Shown: one piece after another, positions 5,848-13,690 of the stretch
Layout: each line of letters opens with the position of its first letter
Position numbering within the stretch: the first letter of the stretch is position 1
DNA from: Actinomycetota bacterium
Lineage (GTDB): Bacteria; Actinomycetota; Acidimicrobiia; Acidimicrobiales; JAHWLA01
Length of the DNA stretch: 13,690 nt
Assembly (NCBI GenBank): GCA_019347595.1
Contig: JAHWLA010000044.1
Span: forward strand, 1-13,690
Direction: 5' to 3'
Notes under the pieces: model-generated
The model's input: the letters and a program-made list of their open reading frames with translations, nothing else
Told to the model about the DNA's origin: nothing
Databases searched by the model: none
Program-made: the position numbers and the translations under genes

Positions 5848-7386
5848 TCAGCCGGCGGCGTCGGCGCCCTTCCAGTAGCGGTCCATGAGCAGGCGCTTGT
5901 AGAGCTTGCCGTTCGGCGCCCGCGGGAGCTCGCGTTCGAAGTCGACCGTGCGCGGGCACTTGAAGGCCGCCAGTTGCGCGCGGCAATAGGCGATGAGCTC
6001 GTCGGCCAGTTCGGGCCCGGCGTTGCCGTGGTCGACCGGCTCCACCACAGCCCGCACCTCTTGGCCGAAGTCGGCGTTGGGCACACCGATCACCGCCACG
6101 TCGGCGACCGCCGGGTGCGTCGTCAGGACGTCCTCGATCTCCTGGGGGTAGATGTTCACGCCGCCCGAGATGATGAGGTTGGCCCGCCGGCCGACGAGGT
6201 AGAGGTAGCCGTCGCCGTCGAGATAGCCGAGGTCGCCGACCGTCGACCACCCGTTGGGGCCATGGGCCGTCCGGGTCTTCTCCTCGTCGTTGTGGTAGCG
6301 GATGGGAAGGCCCTTCTCGTAGTACACCGTCCCCGGCTCGTCCGGCGGAAGCTCGTTGCCGTTGTCGTCGAGGATGCGGAAGCGCCCGTACACCGCCCTG
6401 CCCACCGAGCCGGGGTGGGCCAGCCAGTCCTCCGGGCCGATGTGGCTCAGCGCGCCACCCTCCGACGCGCCGTAGTACTCGTGGATGATCCGCCCCCACC
6501 ACGCCATCATCTGCCGCTTGACCTCGACGGGGCACGGCGCGGCCGCGTGCATGGCGAGTGTGTGCGACGAGAGGTCGAATCCGGTGCGTTCCTCCTCGGA
6601 GAGCCGCAGCAGCCGCACGAACATCGTCGGCACCCACTGCGAATGGGTGACCGCGTACCGCTCGATGGAGGCCAGGGCGGCGAGCGGGTCGAACCGCTGC
6701 ATGACGACGGTGGTGCCGCCCAGGCGGCCCTGCATGATCGAGAACCGCAGCGGGGCGGCGTGGTACAGGGGTGCGCCGGGGGACAGGTACACGGTGTCCG
6801 CGCCCATGCCTGCCCAGCCGAACAGCCGGGTCAGCTTGTCCGTCTCGTCGGCCGGGTGGAACGGGGGCAGGGGACGCATGCCGCCCTTGGGCTTCCCCGT
6901 CGTGCCCGACGTGTAGATCATGTCCTGCCCCTCTGTCTCGTCCGGGAGCGGGTCGGACGGCATGTCGGCCAGCACATCCTCGTAGCGCGCCGACCCGGGG
7001 ACGTCGGCGCCGACGACGACGCCGTGGAGGTGGGGCCGTTCGCCGAGCAGCCCGGCGGCCACGTCGGCATGGTCGGCCCCGACGACGAGCACGCGGGCCT
7101 GGCAGTCGTCGAGGATGTACGCCATCTCGCCGGGGGTGAGGTGCCAGTTGAGGGGCGTGTAGTACAGGCCGGAACGCTGAGCGGCCCACGCCGTCTCCAG
7201 CAGCTCGGGCCGGTTGTCCATGAGGATGGCGACGTTGTCACCGACGCCCAGGCCCACCTTGCGGAAATGTTGGGCCAGGGAAGCGGACGCGCCGTCGAGC
7301 GCCTCGTACGTGCGGGACTCGCCCGTCTCGGCGATCACCACGGCGGGCTTGTCGGGCGTGCAGGCGGCCCAGTTGGCTGGGTACAT
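5848..7386 (-). CDS. Acyl-CoA synthetase (AMP-binding, FadD-like)
   Basis: A 512-residue ANL-superfamily enzyme that activates a carboxylic acid through an acyl-adenylate to its CoA thioester. All core motifs are intact: P-loop YTSGTTGKPKGG at 158-169, YYGASEGG at 304-311, adenylate-binding Asp385 in GDLGYLDGDG, Arg400 in LVGR, hinge region SGGVNIYPQEIE at 407-418, and catalytic Lys494 in PNGKLYKR. Length and the opening MYPANWAACTPDKPAVV resemble actinobacterial FadD-type ligases. The acid (fatty, aromatic or steroid side chain) cannot be told. ATG 7386 is set by GGAGGT 7 bases upstream. It is the only gene of the - strand block with a clear long leader. The downstream crotonase is a plausible next step for its product, although a hairpin lies between them. 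Confidence 0.93.
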   Translation of the reverse strand: MYPANWAACTPDKPAVVIAETGESRTYEALDGASASLAQHFRKVGLGVGDNVAILMDNRPELLETAWAAQRSGLYYTPLNWHLTPGEMAYILDDCQARVLVVGADHADVAAGLLGERPHLHGVVVGADVPGSARYEDVLADMPSDPLPDETEGQDMIYTSGTTGKPKGGMRPLPPFHPADETDKLTRLFGWAGMGADTVYLSPGAPLYHAAPLRFSIMQGRLGGTTVVMQRFDPLAALASIERYAVTHSQWVPTMFVRLLRLSEEERTGFDLSSHTLAMHAAAPCPVEVKRQMMAWWGRIIHEYYGASEGGALSHIGPEDWLAHPGSVGRAVYGRFRILDDNGNELPPDEPGTVYYEKGLPIRYHNDEEKTRTAHGPNGWSTVGDLGYLDGDGYLYLVGRRANLIISGGVNIYPQEIEDVLTTHPAVADVAVIGVPNADFGQEVRAVVEPVDHGNAGPELADELIAYCRAQLAAFKCPRTVDFERELPRAPNGKLYKRLLMDRYWKGADAAG

Positions 7387-7393
7387 GTGTCGG

Positions 7394-7399
7394 ACCTCC
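7394..7399 (-). promoter_or_regulatory. Shine-Dalgarno of the acyl-CoA synthetase
   Basis: GGAGGT on the - strand, 7 bases before ATG 7386, supports the chosen start. Confidence 0.75.
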
Positions 7400-7473
7400 G
7401 GGCTCTGGCGCAGGCGGTGCCGTGTTGGCTGTGACGGTGCGGGGGACGGCGCCCTCGGCCCTGCGTCGGGCGG

Positions 7474-7512
7474 TAAACGAAAGATAGACTCCTAAACGAC
7501 CCGCGCGTCCAA
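7474..7512 (-). promoter_or_regulatory. AT-rich promoter/operator candidate of the acyl-CoA synthetase
   Basis: The 196-base gap 7387-7582 holds one AT-rich island at 7474-7500. TAAACGA occurs twice on the + strand, at 7474-7480 and 7493-7499, 19 bases apart (TCGTTTA on the - strand). A weak - strand promoter can be drawn with TTGGAC (7507-7512), 18 bases, then TCTATC (7483-7488), which would leave a leader of about 90 bases. The repeats flank the proposed -10, a position suited to a repressor site. Confidence 0.35.
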
Positions 7513-7534
7513 GTGCCCAGGCGAGGCACCTGGA
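7508..7534 (-). terminator. Hairpin after the ABM-domain gene
   Basis: On the - strand TCCAGGTGCC (7534-7525) pairs with GGCACTTGGA (7517-7508) over 10 positions, one of them G-U, around a 7-base loop. It lies about 48 bases past the ABM gene stop and just before the acyl-CoA synthetase promoter region. No U-tract directly follows. It probably insulates the two genes. Confidence 0.55.
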
Positions 7535-7582
7535 CGGGACCACAGCGAGTTCGCTCGGGGCGTCGGACCGCCCGCCCGAGCC

Positions 7583-7873
7583 TCAGATCCCGGTGTGTTC
7601 GAGGAAGCGGCGCGTCCGGTCGAGGACCAGCTCGTCGAACTGCGCCATGGTCCCCTGCGACAGGCGGAACTCGCGGTAGCGCGCCTGGTCGTCCCGGGAT
7701 GCCCACCGCTCGACGAAGAGGAGCCGGGTGGGATCGTCGGCGTCCTGGAGCAGCTCGACGCTCTCGCATCCCTCGAAGGCGCGCGTCTCCGGGAGGCGGG
7801 AGGCGACCAGCCGTTTGATCTCGTCCACGGCGTCGAGACGAACGTGCCACTCGAGGATGAAGGTGATGCTCAA
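7583..7873 (-). CDS. Small antibiotic biosynthesis monooxygenase (ABM)-domain protein
   Basis: A 96-residue protein from TTG 7873, matching the ~100-residue size of ferredoxin-like ABM-fold proteins. It opens SITFILEWHVRLDAVDEIKR, then has the family pattern of a strand (CESVELLQDADDPTRL) and the phrase LLFVERWASRDDQARYRE, ending in a C-terminal helix. Relatives include quinol monooxygenases, cofactor-free polyketide oxygenases and many stress proteins of unknown role, so no reaction is assigned. The TTG start is chosen because AAGGAG lies 5 bases upstream and the conserved strand starts at once. GTG 7915, directly after the stop of amidohydrolase C, has no SD. The gene follows amidohydrolase C by 42 bases with no terminator between them, so the two are probably cotranscribed. 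Confidence 0.78.
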   Translation of the reverse strand: MSITFILEWHVRLDAVDEIKRLVASRLPETRAFEGCESVELLQDADDPTRLLFVERWASRDDQARYREFRLSQGTMAQFDELVLDRTRRFLEHTGI

Positions 7874-7878
7874 CGACG

Positions 7879-7884
7879 CTCCTT
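7879..7884 (-). promoter_or_regulatory. Shine-Dalgarno deciding a TTG start
   Basis: AAGGAG on the - strand, 5 bases before TTG 7873. It is the only SD in the C-ABM junction and favours the TTG over the upstream GTG 7915. Confidence 0.65.
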
Positions 7885-7915
7885 GTTCGGTCCGACCAGC
7901 GGCGACTTCCGGCAC

Positions 7916-9256
7916 TCAGACGCCCGCGAAGCCGCGCACCTCGTCGTCCAGCGCAGTGGCCAGGTCTTCGCGGTCGACGGGACGAGCGGGCAGGCTGAAC
8001 GACCCTCGCGCGTCGAACGACGCCAGCGTCGGGGCGTCGACCGGGTCGCCCGCGATCACCTCCTCGACGGTCGGGCCGATCCGGCTCGCGACCTCGGCGA
8101 GCGGCGCCCGGTCGAGGCCGAAGAAGCCGATGGCGTTCTCGCCGACGATCTTCCTGACGTCGGCCTCGGGCACCCCCGAGAAGGCGGCGCGCATCCAGTC
8201 CCGGGTGTTGGGCCACGTCCCCTCGGGGTGGGGGAAGTCGGTGCCGAACATGATCCGATCGAGGCCGACCTGCTCGCGCTCGTCGACCTCGATCCGCCGG
8301 ATGGAGGACGCCACGACGCCGCAGTTGCTCGCCCAGTACTCACTCGGCCGCTTGGACAGCGGGGTGTCGCCCTGCGCATGGCGGCCGTCCATCAGCTCGA
8401 GGACGGTGGTGATCCAGTCCGCGCCCAGCTCGGTGAAGGCGAGGCGCAGCGACGGGTGGCGATCGAAGACGCCGCCGAGCAGGATCTGCCAGAACGCCAG
8501 TCGGTAGCGAACGGCGCGCGTGCTGAAGAACGGGTGCCGCTGCATCTCGGCCCGCTTCTGCTCGTCGGTGAGATCGGGGCGGGCCAGGATGTCCTTGGTG
8601 GCTTCGAGCATCTTGCCGTACGCGCCCTGTTCGAGGCCGTAGCCCGCGTGCATGACGAGCACGAGCCCGAGGTCGGCGCATGCCGCGTAGAACGGCTCGA
8701 AGTGGTCGTTGTGCAAGGGCGGAAGGGTCGGGTCGCCGGTGTAGCCGGGGACGGCGACGCCGACGAAGCCGTGGTCGGCGACCCACCGGAGTTCGTCCAC
8801 TGTGGCGGCCATGTCGTGGCACGGGCCCGGGTCGGCGACGGGGAACAGCCGGCCCCGGCCCGGTTCGATGGCGTCGTTGATCCAGCGGTGGTACGCACGC
8901 GTGCCCGCCAGCCGGACATCCGGCGGGTGCGGCTGGTTCTCGGCGCCGAAGAAGGGCACCTTCGTCGTCGGGACGCCGGGCAGGACGATCTCGGCGGCCA
9001 CGCCCTCACGGTCCATCTCGGCCAGCCGTCGCCGCATGTCCCATGCGCCGGCCAGCCCACCCTGCTGGTCGCCGACGCCCGCGTCGCCGCCGCCGTCCCC
9101 TGACGGCGCCTGGCCCATCATGAACTGGCGCTGGATCATGTCCTCCTGCGCCAGTTCGTCGAGGAGCGGGTGGTACGCCGGGTCGAGATAGGGGCGGTAC
9201 GACTCGACTTCCGTGCCGGCGTGCGCGTCGGCCGATACGACAATCAGGCGATCCAT
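7916..9256 (-). CDS. Amidohydrolase_2 family protein (C), paralogue of B
   Basis: A 446-residue protein starting MDRLIVVSADAHAG. The metal-site residues match B: D10-x-H12, His203 in LVMHAGYG, Glu276 in FTELGADW, Asp340 in MFGTDFPHPE. From residue 70 to the end it aligns to B without gaps. Unbroken identical blocks include GAWDMRRRLAEMDREGVAAE and LGGVFDRHPSLRLAFTELGA. The variable stretch at about 36-69 contains a Gly/Asp-rich loop (SGDGGGDAGVGDQQGG) replacing an unrelated loop in B. ATG 9256 is preferred over the upstream open frame because it equals B's start. There is no SD, and TACAGT lies 6 bases upstream. It probably forms a transcript with the ABM gene. The function is unknown; a carboxylic-acid or lactone substrate linked to the CoA ligase nearby is inference. 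Confidence 0.9.
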   Translation of the reverse strand: MDRLIVVSADAHAGTEVESYRPYLDPAYHPLLDELAQEDMIQRQFMMGQAPSGDGGGDAGVGDQQGGLAGAWDMRRRLAEMDREGVAAEIVLPGVPTTKVPFFGAENQPHPPDVRLAGTRAYHRWINDAIEPGRGRLFPVADPGPCHDMAATVDELRWVADHGFVGVAVPGYTGDPTLPPLHNDHFEPFYAACADLGLVLVMHAGYGLEQGAYGKMLEATKDILARPDLTDEQKRAEMQRHPFFSTRAVRYRLAFWQILLGGVFDRHPSLRLAFTELGADWITTVLELMDGRHAQGDTPLSKRPSEYWASNCGVVASSIRRIEVDEREQVGLDRIMFGTDFPHPEGTWPNTRDWMRAAFSGVPEADVRKIVGENAIGFFGLDRAPLAEVASRIGPTVEEVIAGDPVDAPTLASFDARGSFSLPARPVDREDLATALDDEVRGFAGV

Positions 9257-9262
9257 GCTCGG

Positions 9263-9291
9263 ACTGTAGGAAACCTTGTCTCCCACGCCAA
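9263..9291 (-). promoter_or_regulatory. Candidate leaderless promoter of amidohydrolase C
   Basis: On the - strand TTGGCG (9286-9291), a 17-base spacer, then TACAGT (9263-9268), ending 6 bases before ATG 9256. Each hexamer matches the sigma-70 consensus at 4 of 6 positions and the spacer is ideal. The expected start falls at the A of ATG, and no SD is present. Confidence 0.6.
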
Positions 9292-9296
9292 CGTGG
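9283..9296. promoter_or_regulatory. Inverted repeat over the -35 of amidohydrolase C
   Basis: CCACG (9283-9287) and CGTGG (9292-9296) with a 4-base centre form a dyad that covers the proposed TTGGCG -35. The position fits a repressor operator, but the arms are only 5 bp. Confidence 0.35.
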
Positions 9297-9305
9297 ACGG
9301 CCGCC

Positions 9306-9344
9306 CGTCGACCCGCCCCGAGCGGCGCGGGGCGGCCTCCGACG
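9306..9344. repeat. Large GC-rich dyad in the divergent amidohydrolase C / marR gap
   Basis: Inner arms CCGCCCC (9313-9319) and GGGGCGG (9329-9335) enclose a 9-base loop. Outer arms CGTCG (9306-9310) and CGACG (9340-9344) continue the stem across an asymmetric bulge. It sits midway between the two divergent promoters of the 140-base gap, and could insulate them or bind a regulator. Confidence 0.45.
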
Positions 9345-9361
9345 TCATTCCGATTTCTCAC

Positions 9362-9396
9362 TTGACGAAGGTCGAACAATTCGGCAGCCTAACGAC
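9362..9396 (+). promoter_or_regulatory. Candidate promoter/operator of the marR-ABC operon
   Basis: TTGACG (9362-9367) is a 5-of-6 -35 box, but no convincing -10 lies 16-18 bases on. CGAA-CAA-TTCG (9373-9383) is a small AT-richer dyad just downstream, in the place where MarR proteins commonly bind their own promoter. No SD precedes ATG 9397. Confidence 0.35.
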
Positions 9397-9851
9397 ATGG
9401 CGAAATCCGTAACCGAAACTCCGGCTGGGCTCGCTGTCGCCGGGTTCGCCCGCGTCGTCGAGCGAGGGCTGACCGAACGCGGCCTGTCGATGGCGCAGTA
9501 CCGCCTGCTTGCGCTGCTCTCGCACGGCAGCGAGGTCGCGTCGCGAGTGGCGGATGTGCTGTTGTCGTCACGGCCGACCGTCACCTCCCTCGTCGACGGG
9601 CTCGTAACCAAGGGGTACGTGGATCGACGCCCGGACCCGTCCGACCGCCGCAAGATCGCCCTCTCGCTCACCGATGAGGGGACGGCCGCGCTGGCCGCGG
9701 CCCACGCGGCGGCGGACGGCGCCGTGCAGGCGCTCCTCGCCACGGCGTCGCCCGAGGACGCCGAGACGGCGGCGGCCGGGCTGCGGGCCTGGGCCCGCAT
9801 CTTCGACACGGCCCGCGAACGGTTGCTGGAGGAGCGCCGGGAGCAGCGCGG

Positions 9852-9855
<4 letters not shown>
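9397..9855 (+). CDS. MarR-family transcriptional regulator
   Basis: A 152-residue winged-helix protein of normal MarR length. SMAQYRLLALLSHG at 31-44 is the helix before the reader domain. Residues 47-71 (EVASRVADVLLSSRPTVTSL and the following helix) are the helix-turn-helix. DPSDRRKIALSLTDEG at 80-95 is the wing, with the family's Asp-Arg-Arg. The C-terminal helices are Ala-rich and would form the dimer interface. These proteins usually repress their own operon and are released by a small ligand. The stop overlaps the start of the first ABC gene by 4 bases (GTGA), so it is translationally coupled to the exporter it very likely controls. It diverges from amidohydrolase C and might also regulate that gene (inference). 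Confidence 0.9.
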
Positions 9856-11767
<1,912 letters not shown>

Positions 11768-11768
<1 letters not shown>

Positions 11769-13690
11769 TGTCGGGCAGAGGTGCCGCACGGGGCGTGACG
11801 GGCGGCCAGGGCGGCGCGGGCGCGCGCCGGGGCAGCGTGCCTCCCGACATGGCCCCGCTCCTCGAGCGAGTCCTCGACCAGGAGCCGGTCCACCCGGAGC
11901 CTGTCGTCGCCTTCGACCAGAGCCGCTACGACCGCCGGCCCTTGACGCTGTGGCGTCTCGTGGCGCCGTTCAAGTGGGGCGTGGTCGGTGCGCTGCTGCT
12001 CGTCGTGGTGGAGTCGGTTGCCCTGCGGTTGGGACCGACCTTGCTCCAACTCGGCATCGACAACGGCATGGGCTTGGGCGATCTCGGCCAGAGTGCGGTG
12101 CGCGGGTCGCGTCGCTACCTCGTCGGTGTGGCGGCGGCCTACATCGCCCTCGTGGTGGTGTCGACGGTCGTCGGCTACGCCCGCACGCTGTCGACCGGGG
12201 TGATCGCCGAGCGGGCGTTGTACGGCCTGCGCGTGCGGGTGTTCTCTCATCTGCAGCGCCTGTCCCTCGACTTCTTCACGGGCGAGCGGGCGGGTCGGGT
12301 CATGACGCGCATGACGAGCGACATCGACAACCTGCAGCAGTTGCTGCAGGAGGGCCTCGTCCAACTGCTGGTCCAGCTCCTGATGCTCGTCGTCCTCGGC
12401 GTCCAGCTCGTGCTGTTCAGCCCCCGTCTGGCCTTGGTGACGCTGCTTCTCGTGGTCCCTGCGATGGCCGTCCTGTCGCTGTGGTTCCAGCGCAGGTCGA
12501 AACGCGGCTACGGCCTCGTCCGCGAGCGGCTCGCCTCTGTCGTCTCCGACCTGTCGGAGAGCGTGGCGGGCGCCCGGGTGGTGACGGCGCACAACCGGCA
12601 GGGGCACAACGTCGTCCGGCACACCGACATGGTGGGGGACTACCGCACGGCTAACACGCAGACCGCGGCCCTCGTCTCCGTGTACGGCCCGGGCGTCGAC
12701 CTCCTGGGCAACATCACCACCGTCGTGATCCTGCTGGTGGGCGGACGCCTCGTGCTCGCGGGCGACCTGCAGGTCGGCGAGTTGGCGGGGTTTCTGCTGG
12801 CCATGGCCGGGTTCTTCGCTCCCATGCAGCAACTCACCCAGCTCTACAACACCTACCAGCAGGGCCAGGCAGGCCTCGTGAAGCTCCGCGAGCTGTTGGC
12901 CGTCGAACCCACGGTGGCGGAGGCCCCCGACGCCCGCACGCTCGGGGAGGTTGCCGGCCGCATCACCCTCGACGGCGTGACCTTCGGCTACGACCCCGCC
13001 CGCCCGGTCCTGTGCGACGTCTCGCTGGACGTGCCGGCGGGCAGCACGCTGGCCCTCGTCGGCGCCACCGGCTCGGGCAAGTCCACCGTGGCGAAGCTGA
13101 TCGCTCGCTACTACGACCCGCTCGACGGCCGCGTGCTCGTCGACGGCCAGGACGTGCGCCAGGTGACGCTGGAGTCGCTGCGCCGCCGGCTCGGGCTCGT
13201 GCCCCAGGAGCCGTTCCTGTTCGACGGCACGCTGGCCGAGAACATCGCCTTCGGTGCCCCCGACGCCGACGAGGACGACATCGTGGCGGCGGCGCTGGCC
13301 GTGGGCCTGGGCGATCTGATCGCCCGGCTGCCCGAGGGCCTCGGCACCCGGCTCCAGGAGCGGGGTTCCTCGCTCTCGTCCGGGGAGCGCCAGCTCGTGG
13401 CATTGGCCCGCGCCTTCCTCCACCGACCGCAGGTGCTCATCCTCGACGAGGCCACGTCCAGCCTCGACCTGAAGTCGGAGGCCCAGGTCGAGCGGGCGCT
13501 CGACGTCGTGCTCGAAGGCCGCACCGGCGTCATCATCGCCCACCGCCTGTCGACGGCCATGCGTGCCGACGCCATTGCTGTGCTCGACGGCGGCCGTGTG
13601 GTCGAGCTCGGCAACCACGAGGCGCTGCTGGCGGCGGGCGGTCGGTACGCCGCCATGCATGCCAGGTCCGTGCAGCCGCACGAGCCCGTG
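11768..13690 (+). CDS. ABC exporter half-transporter 2 (3' end cut by window), degenerate signature
   Basis: 641 codons are open to the window edge with no stop; similarity suggests only the tail is missing. After a Gly/Arg-rich N-terminus come hydrophobic segments from about residue 68 to 350, then an ATPase domain from about 395. Walker A GATGSGKST at 432-440, Gln480 in VPQEPFLF, Walker B Asp560 with catalytic Glu561 (LILDEATSSLD) and His592 in IAHRLST are all canonical. The signature motif is not: LSSGERQ at 536-542 replaces LSGGQRQ. This is the mirror image of subunit 1, so one composite site should be active and the other degenerate. ATG 11768 overlaps the preceding TGA (TGATG), with AAGGAGG 9 bases upstream, which indicates tight coupling and equal production of the two halves. 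Confidence 0.92.

Noticed and set aside
5784..6086. N-terminal extension of the crotonase frame upstream of 5783
   Set aside because: It lies inside the acyl-CoA synthetase gene in another frame and reads as Ser/Arg/Thr-rich shadow; the conserved protein begins at ATG 5783.
5974..7434. 486-codon + strand frame opposite the acyl-CoA synthetase
   Set aside because: No motif; the opposite strand encodes an intact ligase with SD and all core motifs.
9257..9379. 41-residue N-terminal extension of amidohydrolase C
   Set aside because: Not matched in paralogue B, which starts at the same MDR residue; it would also cover the promoter-like sequence.

Overview
The window is very GC-rich with a strong G/C third-position preference, and its gene content (acyl-CoA synthetase, crotonase, several amidohydrolase_2 proteins, a StrR-type ParB-like regulator, an actinobacterial-style heterodimeric ABC exporter, and start codons with no ribosome binding site) suggests a chromosomal segment of an actinobacterium. 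An acidimicrobial or other soil/marine high-GC lineage fits, but this is inference. I see no tRNA, rRNA, CRISPR, transposase, integrase or att-like structure.

Layout. Bases 1-95 hold the last 30 codons of an unidentified + strand gene, which converges on a - strand D-2-hydroxyacid dehydrogenase (112-1083); a GC hairpin sits at the junction. A divergent + strand pair follows: a StrR/NovG-like ParB-fold regulator (1227-2183) and, 3 bp later, an amidohydrolase_2 protein (A, 2187-3464), closed by a hairpin terminator. Then comes a - strand block: amidohydrolase B (3644-4999), a small crotonase (5082-5783), an acyl-CoA synthetase (5848-7386), an antibiotic-biosynthesis-monooxygenase (ABM) domain protein (7583-7873) and amidohydrolase C (7916-9256). 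B and C are close paralogues: by manual count about 72% identical over 377 gap-free residues. Finally, divergent from C, a MarR regulator and two ABC exporter half-transporters (9397 to the window end) form one overlapping + strand operon; the second ABC gene runs off the edge.

How it may work. The - strand block looks like a small acid catabolism or modification module: CoA activation, crotonase chemistry, two related metal-dependent amidohydrolase/decarboxylase-fold enzymes and an ABM-fold protein. Despite the shared direction, it appears split into several transcripts. Hairpins separate the genes, and B and C each have a -10-like hexamer exactly 6 nt before ATG with no Shine-Dalgarno (SD) sequence, the geometry of leaderless transcripts. 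The StrR-type regulator is of a kind usually found in antibiotic clusters, so finding it next to an amidohydrolase rather than biosynthetic genes is the main regulatory puzzle. The MarR-ABC operon reads as a ligand-inducible exporter whose two halves carry complementary degenerate ATPase motifs, as in asymmetric heterodimers such as TM287/288. The substrate, and whether export and catabolism are linked, cannot be read from the sequence.
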